Source: a virus. From it: a stretch of DNA of 32,151 bases. Shown one piece after another: positions 21,457 to 28,850 of this stretch. Each line of letters begins with the position of its first letter. The first letter of the stretch is position 1. Location: positions 1 through 32,151 of the IMG/VR virus record IMGVR_UViG_3300005581_000075. One strand, given 5' to 3'. Under the pieces are notes generated by a model. That model saw only the letters and a program-made list of their open reading frames with translations. It had not been told where the DNA came from and ran no database searches. The translations under genes were made by a program, and so were the position numbers.

Positions 21457-22106
21457 GCGGCACCAAGTGGGCGGCATCAGAGCTTGAGACGCTTAGAGCT
21501 GAGTATCCAAACACCGACACAGCTGAACTTGCTAAGTCAATGGGGCGCACAAATTCAAGCGTCCAAAACATGGCTCAGTCGCTGGGTCTCAAAAAGTCTG
21601 CGTCTCGAATTGCTGTAGTTCAGGCGCAGCGAATTCAGCAGCTGAACGCACTAGCTCTAAATCGCTTTTCGCCCGGCCACAACACATGGAACAAGGGAAA
21701 GAAGCTCCCCGGCCATGGAGCACCGAACACGTTTTTTAAACAGGGACATGTCCCCCACACGCACAAGCCAATTGGATCGCAGCGTCTTTGCAAAGATGGT
21801 TGCCTGATCGTAAAGGTTGCGGACACCGGTGTTAGGCGTCAGGACTGGGTGCCAGCTCACGTCGATGCATGGGTCAAAGCACATGGTCCAATTCCAAAAG
21901 GTCACATTGTCGTATTTCGTCAAGGCATGAGGACGACAAAGCTGCACGAGATCACTGCTGATCGTCTTGAGTGCATAGACCGCGCCGAAGTTATGCGACG
22001 TAACAGCGTGCACAACAAATATCCGCCAGAGCTGGTCAAGTTGCAGCAGCTGCGCGGAGTACTTACCAGGCAGATCAACAAACGGGCAAAGGAGCAAAGA
22101 GCATGA
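21453..22106 (+). CDS. HNH-type endonuclease-like protein with N-terminal helix-turn-helix (217 aa)
   Basis: Residues 4-48 ('WAASELETLRAEYPNTDTAE', 'SMGRTNSSVQNMAQSLGL') form a Myb/GcrA-like helix-turn-helix. The centre has 'NKGKKLPGHGAPNTFFKQGH', 'QRLCKDGCLIVKV', 'VPAHVDAWVKAHGPIPKGH' and 'LECIDRAEVMRRNSVHNKYP', the order found in a phage HNH family (H..VW...G.IP.G). It may be a homing enzyme or a replication-region nuclease. The start is TTG within the preceding stop (TTGA), with GGGAG upstream. Confidence 0.75.
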   Translation: MSGTKWAASELETLRAEYPNTDTAELAKSMGRTNSSVQNMAQSLGLKKSASRIAVVQAQRIQQLNALALNRFSPGHNTWNKGKKLPGHGAPNTFFKQGHVPHTHKPIGSQRLCKDGCLIVKVADTGVRRQDWVPAHVDAWVKAHGPIPKGHIVVFRQGMRTTKLHEITADRLECIDRAEVMRRNSVHNKYPPELVKLQQLRGVLTRQINKRAKEQRA

Positions 22107-22381
22107 GCGAGAAGAAAAGCGGCGATCACAACATCGCGGATTTGAGGAAAAAGTTATTCGAGACGCTTGACGCGGTTAAGTCTGGGACGCTCGAACTGGA
22201 CCGCGCACGCCTCGTTAACGAGATTGGCAAAACGCTGATTGATTCCGCCAAGGTTGAGGTCGATTTCATTCGTGCTACCGACGGCAGCGGAAGTGAGTTT
22301 CTTGGCAACGCGGCCAAAGAAGAAGCGCCACCGAAGCCCATGGGCATATCCAGCGTTTTTCAGCATCGGATTGCAGGCTGA
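22103..22381 (+). CDS. Conserved-looking small phage protein (92 aa)
   Basis: A helical, charged protein ('IADLRKKLFETLDAVKSGTL', 'LVNEIGKTLIDSAKVEVDFIRA') with a flexible Pro-rich end. Such proteins occur beside early HNH genes in phages of this type; function unknown. It overlaps the previous stop by ATGA. Confidence 0.7.
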   Translation: MSEKKSGDHNIADLRKKLFETLDAVKSGTLELDRARLVNEIGKTLIDSAKVEVDFIRATDGSGSEFLGNAAKEEAPPKPMGISSVFQHRIAG

Positions 22382-22382
22382 T

Positions 22383-22574
22383 ATGACGGTTGAGCCTGGT
22401 CAGCGCTGGAGGACGCCAAGCGGCAACTGCTGGCAGGTTGTGAGCTTCTGCAAAGAGGATGCCCGCGACGTTGTTGCTGCTCCTGTAGTTGGTGGAGTCC
22501 TAAGCAGCGAGGGCCACAAGCTTGCGGAATTTAGGTGCAGCTATCTAACCAGATTTGGGGTGTTGGTGAGATGA
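22383..22574 (+). CDS. Small hypothetical protein (63 aa)
   Basis: The product begins MTVEPGQRWRTPSGNCW, with a short SH3-like beta pattern ('WQVVSFCKEDARDVVAAPVV'). It starts one base after the previous stop and overlaps the next gene by ATGA. No family is recognised. Confidence 0.6.
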   Translation: MTVEPGQRWRTPSGNCWQVVSFCKEDARDVVAAPVVGGVLSSEGHKLAEFRCSYLTRFGVLVR

Positions 22575-22858
22575 AAAACGATTCCTCATTCCGTCGCGCT
22601 CAGGCGCTTGTGCTGACTGCAGTACGTCACAACGGTCCGCTGAAGTCCCATGTGCTGACCGATCTTTGCATTGGCGCGGAACTGATTGACCAGAACCAAG
22701 TTGGTGCCCTGTTTTCTGGCCTTAAGAGCCGCGGCTTGATCGAGCCATATGCGAACTACAAGCGCTCGAATGGTCAGCTTGACGGGGTTGTGTGGGCGGC
22801 GACGTCTTACCCTGTTCTTTTGTCAGTTGTTGAAAAAAGCCTTTGCTCTATTCAATAG
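22571..22858 (+). CDS. Possible winged-helix protein (95 aa)
   Basis: The pattern 'FRRAQALVLTAVRHNGPLKS', 'VLTDLCIGAELIDQNQVGAL', 'LKSRGLIEPY' reads as helix, helix, recognition helix, wing. It may regulate early genes or assist replication. ATGA overlap with the gene before. A gap of 106 bases follows. Confidence 0.6.
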   Translation: MKNDSSFRRAQALVLTAVRHNGPLKSHVLTDLCIGAELIDQNQVGALFSGLKSRGLIEPYANYKRSNGQLDGVVWAATSYPVLLSVVEKSLCSIQ

Positions 22859-22964
22859 AGCGAAGCATAATGAATATAGACCCGGCTAGGCGCGATTAGC
22901 TCTCGCGCTGATAGGTGCAGCTCCCACCGCGCCGGTGTTCTTCAACAGGAGCGAGGACGCAAGC

Positions 22965-23165
22965 ATGAATCAACCAGATATCAGGCGCTCAACGGTCGAT
23001 ATAGCCGCCTCAGTTGATGTGGCAAGCCAAACAACCCCATCGATTTCAGACGCATTCGGTAGACTTCTAGAGCTTCGCAGGCTTCTTGAATCATCTCTTC
23101 CAGCAGTTGAGCTGTTTGGTGATGTCGAGACTATGCGGGCCATTCGGCAGGAGTTGGGCCTTTGA
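22965..23165 (+). CDS. Small helical protein (66 aa), unknown function
   Basis: It shares the 'LLELRRLLE' helix with the protein at 21193. GGAG and GAGG motifs precede the ATG. Its stop overlaps the TTG start of the replication gene (TTGA), tying it to replication. Confidence 0.6.
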   Translation: MNQPDIRRSTVDIAASVDVASQTTPSISDAFGRLLELRRLLESSLPAVELFGDVETMRAIRQELGL

Positions 23166-23983
23166 ATTACTACCCATTCCATCTGGGCGACTACGCGGCT
23201 CACACGGCACATCTAGAGCCAATGGAAGACCTCGCTTATCGAAGGATGCTTGACCTTTACTACCGCACAGAGGCGGCTTTGCCGCACATAGATTCTCTGT
23301 GCAGGCTCATCAGGATGAAGGACCACCATGTTGAAGTCAGCAACGTGCTGGCCGAGTTCTTTCATTGGGACGGCGATGGATGGACTCACGCCCGTTGCGA
23401 TGCCGAAATTGCAAAGATGCAGGACAAACAAGCGAAAGCTAAGGCATCTGCTCAGGCGTCCGTTAAGTCCAGAGAAGCGAACGCTCAACGAACGCTCAAC
23501 GAATGCTCATCAGGCGTTGAGCTACCAACACCAACACCAACACCAAAAGAAGAGATAAGCAAGCTATCGCTTGCTGGCCCTCGCCACTTGGCCGAGAGCG
23601 CTCCTGAGCAGGAGCAGGCAAAGCCTGGAAAGCCAGCTATTCCCGATTGCCCGCACCTCGAGATTCTTTCCTTGTGGGCTGAAGTTTTGCCTGCACTACC
23701 GCGTCACTCACCGAGCCTTTGGAACGGTGCCAGAGCGGCGCACCTTCGCGCACGTTGGCGAGAGACTGCAGCGGTCAAAGGTTGGACGAACAAAGAGCAA
23801 GGCTTGGCGTACTTCCGCCGTGTTTTTACTTTTGTCGGCAACAGCAAATTTTTGACCGGGAGAGTGCCAAACCGAGACCCTACTAGACGGCCAATGTTGA
23901 TCGAACTTGAGTGGCTTGTGAGCCCCAGAAATTGGGCAAAGGTTCTCGAAGGAAAGTACAACGAAGAGGTGGCAGCAGCATGA
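23162..23983 (+). CDS. DUF1376 (YdaU-like) replication protein (273 aa)
   Basis: Residues 1-95 are typical DUF1376: 'YYPFHLGDYAAHTAHLEPME', 'AYRRMLDLYYRTEAALP', 'FFHWDGDGWTHARCDAEIAK'. A low-complexity linker (Asn/Gln/Arg-rich, then PTPTPTP) carries iteron-like repeats in its DNA. The C-terminal part ('HLEILSLWAEVLPALPRHSP', 'WTNKEQGLAYFRRVFTFVG') is the segment seen in many phage replication proteins that precede a DnaB-type helicase. By position and gene order it likely recognises the origin and loads the helicase, as lambda O and P do. The start is TTG overlapping the previous stop. Confidence 0.8.
   Translation: MNYYPFHLGDYAAHTAHLEPMEDLAYRRMLDLYYRTEAALPHIDSLCRLIRMKDHHVEVSNVLAEFFHWDGDGWTHARCDAEIAKMQDKQAKAKASAQASVKSREANAQRTLNECSSGVELPTPTPTPKEEISKLSLAGPRHLAESAPEQEQAKPGKPAIPDCPHLEILSLWAEVLPALPRHSPSLWNGARAAHLRARWRETAAVKGWTNKEQGLAYFRRVFTFVGNSKFLTGRVPNRDPTRRPMLIELEWLVSPRNWAKVLEGKYNEEVAAA
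23478..23510. repeat. Three 11-bp iteron-like repeats, candidate replication origin
   Basis: Three contiguous copies of CGAACGCTCAA (third with two changes) lie inside the linker region of the replication gene, followed by an A/C-rich stretch. Lambda carries its origin iterons inside gene O in the same way. Confidence 0.6.
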
Positions 23984-25332
23984 CGCAAGAGCAAAAAGCG
24001 AAAGTGTGGAGCCTAGAGGCTGAGCAGTCTGTTTTGGGTGCGCTTTTGACCTATGGGCGCGAGGCTTTTGAGCTGGCGCAGCCACTTAACCGGGAGCAAT
24101 TTTTTGACGGGCTTCACAGAACAGTGTTTACGGCCATTGAGGGCATGCATCTAAAGCGGCTTGGCGTTGATGTGATTGCCGTTTGGGACAGCCTAAAAGC
24201 CGAACAGAAGGAGGAGGTCACACTCCAATACCTTAACGACCTGTCTCATGCCTGCTACGGGGTCAACAACGTTGCAAGACATGCCGGAATTGTTCGAGAG
24301 AAAGCAAAGCGCCGCGAGTTGATCAAAGCAGCCGAGAAAGCGTCTGAGATTGCGTTGCAGGATGGGGACATGGCGCAGCAGATCGACTCGATCACAACGG
24401 CCTTTGTCAGCTTGCAGCGGGAAACATTGCGACAAGCCCCGGTGTCACTTGCTGACATTGCGCTCAGAAGAACGGAGCACTACGAAGCTCTACAGGCCGG
24501 GAAAGTGCAGGCTGGGTGGCCGACAAACATCAACGGCCTGACCAACATGCTAAGCGGCGGACTTAGGACGGGCGGGCTTTACATCGTCGCTGCTAGGCCC
24601 GCTGTTGGCAAATCCAGTTTTGCTCAGTCACTTGGTTGGGCGATGGCAAAAAACGGCAAGAGGACGCTGTTTCTGAGTCAGGAAATGCCCGCCGATGAAC
24701 TTGGAGACCGCGCACTTGCAAGCGTTGGCCGGGTTGACTTTGGTCACATCCTGACCGGGCGCATAAATAACGATGAGTGGGGCAGAGTTTCAGAGGCCGC
24801 CGAGGAATTGTTGTCGCATCGTGACGACTTCTTTGTTGATGACCAAGGGGGCTTAACCCTTACTGATGTGCGCTCAAAGGCAAAACAGATTCCAGGATTG
24901 TCCGTTCTGATTCTTGACTACCTGCAGTTGTGCTCTGGGTCGTTCGATAAGGGCGCGAATCGAAACGCAGAGATCGAGCAGATAAGTCGCGGCCTGAAGA
25001 CATTTGCCAAAGAGATCGGCGTTGCTGTGGTTGTGCTTTCCCAGCTTAACCGCGAGGTCGAAAAGCGGGCGGACAAGAAGCCGACTCTTGCGGACCTTCG
25101 TGACAGCGGGGCAATTGAACAAGACGCAGACGTTGTGATGTTTCTTTGGCCTGCGCGTGAGCTAAGCGGCGGGGCGAAGTTGGTGGGCCTAAGCCTTGGC
25201 AAAAACCGCCAAGGCCGATGCGGCGATGTTGCGTTGCACTTCGACGGCGCTATGCAGATGTGGGCCGAAAGCACAGAGCCTCTTTTCCAATATCGGCCGG
25301 TTTCAACACAAAGATCAAGGATTGAGCTATGA
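23980..25332 (+). CDS. dnaB: Replicative DNA helicase, DnaB family (450 aa)
   Basis: The N-terminal domain opens 'SLEAEQSVLGALL'. The RecA-like domain has Walker A 'ARPAVGKSS' (Lys211), 'LFLSQEMP', Walker B 'LILDYLQL' (Asp313), 'VVLSQLNREVEKR', 'LRDSGAIEQDADVVMFL' and a closing 'KNRQGRCGDVALHFDG'. All DnaB motifs are present, and length is normal. It would unwind the fork as a hexamer, loaded by the preceding protein. The ATG at 23980 overlaps the previous stop and has GAGGTGG upstream. Confidence 0.95.
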   Translation: MTQEQKAKVWSLEAEQSVLGALLTYGREAFELAQPLNREQFFDGLHRTVFTAIEGMHLKRLGVDVIAVWDSLKAEQKEEVTLQYLNDLSHACYGVNNVARHAGIVREKAKRRELIKAAEKASEIALQDGDMAQQIDSITTAFVSLQRETLRQAPVSLADIALRRTEHYEALQAGKVQAGWPTNINGLTNMLSGGLRTGGLYIVAARPAVGKSSFAQSLGWAMAKNGKRTLFLSQEMPADELGDRALASVGRVDFGHILTGRINNDEWGRVSEAAEELLSHRDDFFVDDQGGLTLTDVRSKAKQIPGLSVLILDYLQLCSGSFDKGANRNAEIEQISRGLKTFAKEIGVAVVVLSQLNREVEKRADKKPTLADLRDSGAIEQDADVVMFLWPARELSGGAKLVGLSLGKNRQGRCGDVALHFDGAMQMWAESTEPLFQYRPVSTQRSRIEL

Positions 25333-25532
25333 CCTACGAGCAAGGCTTCATTAAAGGCGAGCGGGCCGCCTGGTTTGATAGGCGTTCTTTTATTCCACGC
25401 GCAATGCCGGAAGTTGTTGACGAGGAAACGCGAGGTTTCGTTGACGGCTACACACCAAGGTCAAGCACATGGGCGCTGGGCATCAACAACCGTCCAGTAA
25501 TCGAGTGGTGGCGTGAAAGCGAGGCGGCATGA
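25329..25532 (+). CDS. Small hypothetical protein (67 aa)
   Basis: The product has 'YEQGFIKGERAAWFDRRSF' and ends 'VIEWWRESEAA', with paired aromatic residues; similar small 'GF..GER.A' proteins occur after helicase genes in other phages. ATGA overlaps at both ends show translational coupling. Function unknown. Confidence 0.7.
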   Translation: MTYEQGFIKGERAAWFDRRSFIPRAMPEVVDEETRGFVDGYTPRSSTWALGINNRPVIEWWRESEAA

Positions 25533-26272
25533 AAACAATCCAGGAATTAAAGGGAGAAATGATGCTGGATTCAGCAACAAGCATTGCGTATGACGAGCAA
25601 AAGCGGTGGTTCGATTCAACACGCATTGAGATCGATTTTTTTGACAAAGTTGGTCTTGATGTAGAGATATCGAGCCGAATGATTCTGGTAGTTCCAATCC
25701 ACACACTAAGTCATACGCCATACAACCCCGCATCGAGAACCAAAGAGGGCAAAAGCCTTATGCGGCTTATGCATGAAATTTCTGTTCGCGGGCTGATGTA
25801 TCCGATTTTGATAACTCAGGATAGGAAAGTTATCGACGGTAACCGTCGTCTAGCTGCTTGTCGCTCTCTCGGCCAAGAAACCATCGAGTGCATTGTTAGC
25901 GACATTGATCGTGATGAAGCCTTCACGATGGTGAATACAACGTCAATCCCAATTGGCGGCAAAGGATGGCTCGAGATCGGGCTCGCTAATGGGCACCTAC
26001 CTGGGAAGCTGCGCCAGCAGTATGACGAGCTATTTGGTTTGATTGGATCTTATGGAATCAAACTTTTAATTGACAGAAAACTCGGCCTGAACGTTCTCGC
26101 GCTTTGTAAGTCAGTTGTTGCCCTTGACCAGAAATACAGCCTGGCCGATGTTGTCATGAGCGTTGCAAGCATGAAGCTTACGAACAAAGTGAATTCGGTT
26201 CTTCGCTCAGGTGCGTCCAGGTCAGAGAAGGTGGCGGAGATGGACTCGCTTTTTAACAGCGCAAAGCCTTGA
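25529..26272 (+). CDS. ParB-like nuclease/CTPase-fold domain protein (247 aa)
   Basis: Residues 56-125 hold a ParB N-terminal fold: 'NPASR' (66-70), 'LMHEISVRGLMYPILIT', then 'DGNRRLAACRSLG' (103-115). The rest is helical, with no clear helix-turn-helix, and no ParA gene is present. Single ParB-fold proteins in phages include nucleases, DNA-modification proteins and regulators; partition is unlikely here. It overlaps the previous gene by ATGA. Confidence 0.75.
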   Translation: MKTIQELKGEMMLDSATSIAYDEQKRWFDSTRIEIDFFDKVGLDVEISSRMILVVPIHTLSHTPYNPASRTKEGKSLMRLMHEISVRGLMYPILITQDRKVIDGNRRLAACRSLGQETIECIVSDIDRDEAFTMVNTTSIPIGGKGWLEIGLANGHLPGKLRQQYDELFGLIGSYGIKLLIDRKLGLNVLALCKSVVALDQKYSLADVVMSVASMKLTNKVNSVLRSGASRSEKVAEMDSLFNSAKP

Positions 26273-26276
26273 TTGC

Positions 26277-26384
26277 ATGAACAACGTTTATCAATTTTCT
26301 GACCACTGCATCAAATGCGGCAGATCAGGCCACAGCTCTGGCAAATGCAAATGGCCGTCATTGTTTAACTACATGGAGAAGTAA
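26277..26384 (+). CDS. 35-aa CCHC zinc-knuckle protein
   Basis: The product carries CIKCGRSGHSSGKC: C-x2-C-x4-H-x4-C at residues 11-24, exactly the CCHC zinc-knuckle spacing known from nucleic-acid-binding proteins. It sits four bases after the ParB-like gene and directly abuts the MazG-like gene, so its place in the operon supports it. A likely role is RNA or ssDNA binding, by motif only. Confidence 0.65.
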   Translation: MNNVYQFSDHCIKCGRSGHSSGKCKWPSLFNYMEK

Positions 26385-26690
26385 TTGAGCACATTCAAAC
26401 AGCTAGAGATGGACGTAATTCGATGGGCTGAGGCGAGGAATATTATTCAGAACGCAAAACCATACACCCAGTTACTGAAAGCATTTTCAGAAATGGGCGA
26501 ACTTGCAGACGCAGAAATCAAGGGTGATTTGCATGGCGTGGAGGACGGCATCGGCGATGTCTTGGTGTGCCTTATAAATTACTGCGCCATCAAAGGCATA
26601 GATCTAACTGGCTGCCTGTTCGTTGCATACGAAGCGATCAAAGACCGCAAAGGAACGCTGATGCCGAATGGTGTTTTCGTGAAGGAGTGA
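26385..26690 (+). CDS. MazG-like nucleotide pyrophosphohydrolase (101 aa)
   Basis: The helix 'AFSEMGELADAEIKGD' (Glu36, Glu39) and 'GVEDGIGDVLVCLINYC' (Glu53, Asp54, Asp58) form the acidic metal site of the all-alpha NTP pyrophosphatase superfamily; 'AYEAIKDRKGTLMPNGVFVK' is a usual MazG-like C-terminus. Such enzymes hydrolyse (d)NTPs and may tune nucleotide pools or ppGpp during infection. TTG start at 26385 with GGAGAAG upstream. Confidence 0.82.
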   Translation: MSTFKQLEMDVIRWAEARNIIQNAKPYTQLLKAFSEMGELADAEIKGDLHGVEDGIGDVLVCLINYCAIKGIDLTGCLFVAYEAIKDRKGTLMPNGVFVKE

Positions 26691-26691
26691 C

Positions 26692-26907
26692 ATGGGCAGT
26701 GACGACAACAACCGTAGCGGTAAAGATGCCCCTTGGAGACAGGTCGGAACGGGCATGATTCTTGAGTTCAGATGCCCACGCTGCGACAAGATCCGCCCTA
26801 CTACAGGTCGGAGGTTGTGGAGGTCAACGCCTAGGTTGATGCAGTGCGCGAACTGTATTCAGTTGGCTCAGTCAAAGAAGGCGGCACAACATGAAAAAGT
26901 TGCATGA
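26692..26907 (+). CDS. Small zinc-ribbon protein (71 aa)
   Basis: Two CxxC pairs, 'FRCPRCDK' and 'MQCANC', about 23 residues apart, form a zinc ribbon flanked by basic residues. AAGGAG precedes the ATG. It overlaps the next gene by 17 bases. Likely DNA or RNA binding; specific role unknown. Confidence 0.7.
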   Translation: MGSDDNNRSGKDAPWRQVGTGMILEFRCPRCDKIRPTTGRRLWRSTPRLMQCANCIQLAQSKKAAQHEKVA

Positions 26908-27079
26908 CGGACGAGAAGTCGCCGACGACTCTGACGAGTGGCGGCATGAGTGCGAATGCAGGGCGATATCTGCATTGCCAACGCTTGCTGATCGCCGGGC
27001 CTGGCTTGAGAGCTTAGAGAAGCGGCGCGGCCTGCCTGAAGTGCAGCGCATTCGGGAAACGATGAAACAGCTTTGGTAG
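26891..27079 (+). CDS. Conserved small phage protein (62 aa)
   Basis: The pattern 'DGREVADDSDEWRHECECRA', 'LPTLADRRAWLESLEKRRG' and 'IRETMKQLW' is one I recognise from many proteobacterial phages and prophages, always near the VRR-NUC or recombination genes. Function is unknown. AAGGCGG precedes the ATG. Confidence 0.75.
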   Translation: MKKLHDGREVADDSDEWRHECECRAISALPTLADRRAWLESLEKRRGLPEVQRIRETMKQLW

Positions 27080-27092
27080 AAAAGGAAAAGCC

Positions 27093-27458
27093 ATGTCTGA
27101 GCATGACCATCAAGCGGCGTTTTTCTCTTGGGCAGTACGTCAAAAGCGGCATGAACTTGATGCCATGTTTGCCGTACCGAATGGCGGGCAGAGACATAAA
27201 GCAGTCGCGGCACAGCTTAAAGCTGAAGGCGTCAAGCCCGGTGTGCCAGATGTTTTTATGCCGTCACCGCGCGGTGGATATGTCGGGCTGGCTATTGAGT
27301 TCAAGTTCGACGCTGGCAACTGCGGGAAAGAACAACGCGAGCGCATCACAAGGATGCAGCGCGACGGCTGGCTGTGCGTGGTTGTTTGGGACTGGGAAGC
27401 GGCGGCGCGTACGATCATGGGTTATTTGGATATGCCGACGTGGGAGGTTGTGAAGTGA
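27093..27458 (+). CDS. VRR-NUC domain nuclease (121 aa)
   Basis: The protein is one compact VRR-NUC domain: 'QAAFFSWAVRQ', 'VPNGGQRHKAVAAQLKAEGV', 'GVPDVFM' with Asp53, 'GLAIEFK' with Glu69 and Lys71, then Gln81 in 'KEQRERITRMQRDGW'. These form the PD-(D/E)xK active site. Stand-alone viral VRR-NUC proteins are structure-specific DNA nucleases, thought to resolve replication or recombination intermediates. AAGGAA precedes the ATG. Confidence 0.92.
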   Translation: MSEHDHQAAFFSWAVRQKRHELDAMFAVPNGGQRHKAVAAQLKAEGVKPGVPDVFMPSPRGGYVGLAIEFKFDAGNCGKEQRERITRMQRDGWLCVVVWDWEAAARTIMGYLDMPTWEVVK

Positions 27459-27640
27459 TCAGCAGTGTATGCAGGCGACGCGGCTGTGACGGCGAAATGC
27501 AGCCTGGAGTTGCCATCCGCCAGACGTACACGGGGCGTCCTGACTTTTCTGGAGGTCACGTAGTTACGATGAGCCCAGGAGGCCCCGGGCAACTTGTCCC
27601 ATGCCTTAAATGCAAAAAGTGTGGCTACTCAATGGAGTGA
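27455..27640 (+). CDS. Small zinc-ribbon protein with GTG start (61 aa)
   Basis: The frame begins at a GTG overlapping the stop of the nuclease gene. The product has paired cysteines near each end ('VCRRRGC', 'PCLKCKKCGYS') around 'IRQTYTGRPDFSGG', a layout repeated in many betaproteobacterial phage proteins. Probably a zinc-binding accessory protein; role unknown. Confidence 0.7.
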   Translation: MISSVCRRRGCDGEMQPGVAIRQTYTGRPDFSGGHVVTMSPGGPGQLVPCLKCKKCGYSME

Positions 27641-27644
27641 TCAA

Positions 27645-27806
27645 ATGACTGACACAGTGGAATCCATCCTGATGGCCGCCGGATCAATGATCGCCGAGCG
27701 TGATCGAGAGTTGGCGGAAAGAGCTGTGGAAATTGAGGCATTGCGCACAAACTGCAAGCGCATGCGGCTCGAGCGCGACGAGGCTATTGCGGCGCTGAAA
27801 AAATGA
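27645..27806 (+). CDS. Small coiled-coil protein (53 aa)
   Basis: Nearly the whole product is helical and charged ('AERDRELAERAVEIEALRTN', 'RLERDEAIAALK'), a coiled coil. GGAGTGA lies just before the ATG at 27645, which I prefer to an upstream in-frame ATG inside the previous gene. ATGA overlap with the next gene. Confidence 0.7.
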   Translation: MTDTVESILMAAGSMIAERDRELAERAVEIEALRTNCKRMRLERDEAIAALKK

Positions 27807-28258
27807 ATCCCACATTTAGCGGCGAGGTCATGTTGGCGGGCTGGTCGGAAACACATAACGGCGGGGCAAAGGTCACTTTTTGGTTATCAGACCCTGAAGA
27901 GCTTGCAGCCTTCAAGCGTATGACGGTTGCGAAGGGTAAGACTGCAGGGCAGCGCCTCGCCTGCGTGCTGGTTGAAATTGGCGAGGATGAGCTACCAAAG
28001 CAGCCAGAGCCAGCAAAAGCCGAAGAACTCAAAGGTGGGCCGCTGGCTAAGCTGGCTGGGATGTGGTGCCAAAGCCGGGACTTCATGAGGTGGTGCGGCG
28101 CGGCTTCCCCTTCTAAGGCAAAACTTTTCATCCTAGAGGTCTGCGGCATTGAGAGCCGCGTTGAGCTAGACCATAACCCTGTCGCTGCGGAGATATTCCA
28201 CCGGCGCATCCGAAGCGTTTACCCCGAATGGCTCGGGAATGAAGGTTGGGGAGAATGA
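27803..28258 (+). CDS. Conserved phage protein of unknown function (151 aa)
   Basis: The N-terminal 60 residues ('TFSGEVMLAGWSETHNGGAK', 'LSDPEELAAFKRMTVAKGKT', 'AGQRLACVLVEIGEDE') form a pattern I recognise from many betaproteobacterial phages, without known role. A Pro/Ala linker follows, and then a helical domain ('LAKLAGMWCQSRDFMRW', ending 'YPEWLGNEGWGE'). It may bind DNA or nuclease partners, as the next gene is coupled by ATGA. Confidence 0.75.
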   Translation: MNPTFSGEVMLAGWSETHNGGAKVTFWLSDPEELAAFKRMTVAKGKTAGQRLACVLVEIGEDELPKQPEPAKAEELKGGPLAKLAGMWCQSRDFMRWCGAASPSKAKLFILEVCGIESRVELDHNPVAAEIFHRRIRSVYPEWLGNEGWGE

Positions 28259-28578
28259 ACTACCTGAAGACCAAACTATTCGAGAGCGAAAAGCTGCGTC
28301 GAGCCATTGCAGCCCTTCCATGCGCTGAATGTGGTTCAGAAGGGTGTCAGCATGCCCACGCCAACACGCCGCCGTTTGGCAAAGGCAAGGGAATCAAAGC
28401 GCCTGACTGGGCCGCATTCCCGCTATGTGCTGACCAGCCTATGCGGCAAGGATGCCACTCAAAGTGGGATCAAAACAAAGAAGGATTGAGCAAGTCAGAG
28501 CGAATTGACAAAGAGGCAATGATGATTGCTCGGACGCTTGGCGCTTTAATTGAGCGCGGTTTGTTGGTTGTGAAGTGA
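28255..28578 (+). CDS. YbcO/DUF1364-like putative nuclease (107 aa)
   Basis: 'CAECGSEGCQHAHAN' (Cys23, Cys26, Cys31), 'GKGKGIKAPDWAAFPLC' and 'GCHSKWDQ' (Cys67, His68) follow the order of the phage YbcO-type proteins: zinc cysteines, His-rich strand, 'KG.G.KA.D' and a final 'CH...D', a minimal HNH-like fold. YbcO is thought to be a nuclease; the role here is inferred. It closes the rightward early operon. Confidence 0.65.
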   Translation: MNYLKTKLFESEKLRRAIAALPCAECGSEGCQHAHANTPPFGKGKGIKAPDWAAFPLCADQPMRQGCHSKWDQNKEGLSKSERIDKEAMMIARTLGALIERGLLVVK

Positions 28579-28611
28579 GGACAAAAATTCCATCACAGGG
28601 GGTTGGAGTTG

Positions 28612-28667
28612 GTCAACCCGATGCGCTCCCACTGGCCCGCCTGTCGACCGTCGTCAACCCGATGCGC
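28612..28667. repeat. Two 15-bp direct repeats in a convergent intergenic gap
   Basis: GTCAACCCGATGCGC occurs at 28612-28626 and 28653-28667, 41 bp apart, in the gap between the plus-strand early operon and the minus-strand accessory genes. I see no terminator with a T-run in this gap and no other feature. Confidence 0.8.
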
Positions 28668-28688
28668 CCGCCTCGCGTCTGGCAATGC

Positions 28689-28850
28689 TCACCCCTGCGG
28701 CCTGCCGCTCTCTGGCTGTTGTAGCGCAATCGCTACGCGCATCACTATCCAGTCTGATAGTTTCATACCCGCCGCTTGGCTTTGACGCACCCAAGCCGCC
28801 TTAGTCGCGGCTGGGGCTCTTAGGTGTATTAGGGCTTCAGGTTGTGGCAT
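28689..28850 (-). CDS. Small ribbon-helix-helix-like protein (53 aa)
   Basis: The product begins MPQPEALIHLRAPAATK, then 'AWVRQSQAAGMKLSDWIVMR'. A beta strand with 'HLR.PAA.K' followed by two helices is the ribbon-helix-helix plan of small DNA-binding proteins such as Arc and antitoxins. Its start overlaps the end of the gene before it. No toxin partner is apparent. Confidence 0.6.
   Translation of the reverse strand: MPQPEALIHLRAPAATKAAWVRQSQAAGMKLSDWIVMRVAIALQQPESGRPQG

Noticed and set aside
22885-22940. tRNA-like pattern of short stems (GCGC/GCGC, GGTG/CACC) in the gap before the gene at 22965
   Set aside because: No proper acceptor stem or T-arm consensus (GTTCGA) is present, so a tRNA is not supported.
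28603-28785. 60-codon plus-strand frame in the convergent gap
   Set aside because: It has no clear ribosome-binding site, no recognisable domain, and overlaps the better-supported minus gene at 28689.
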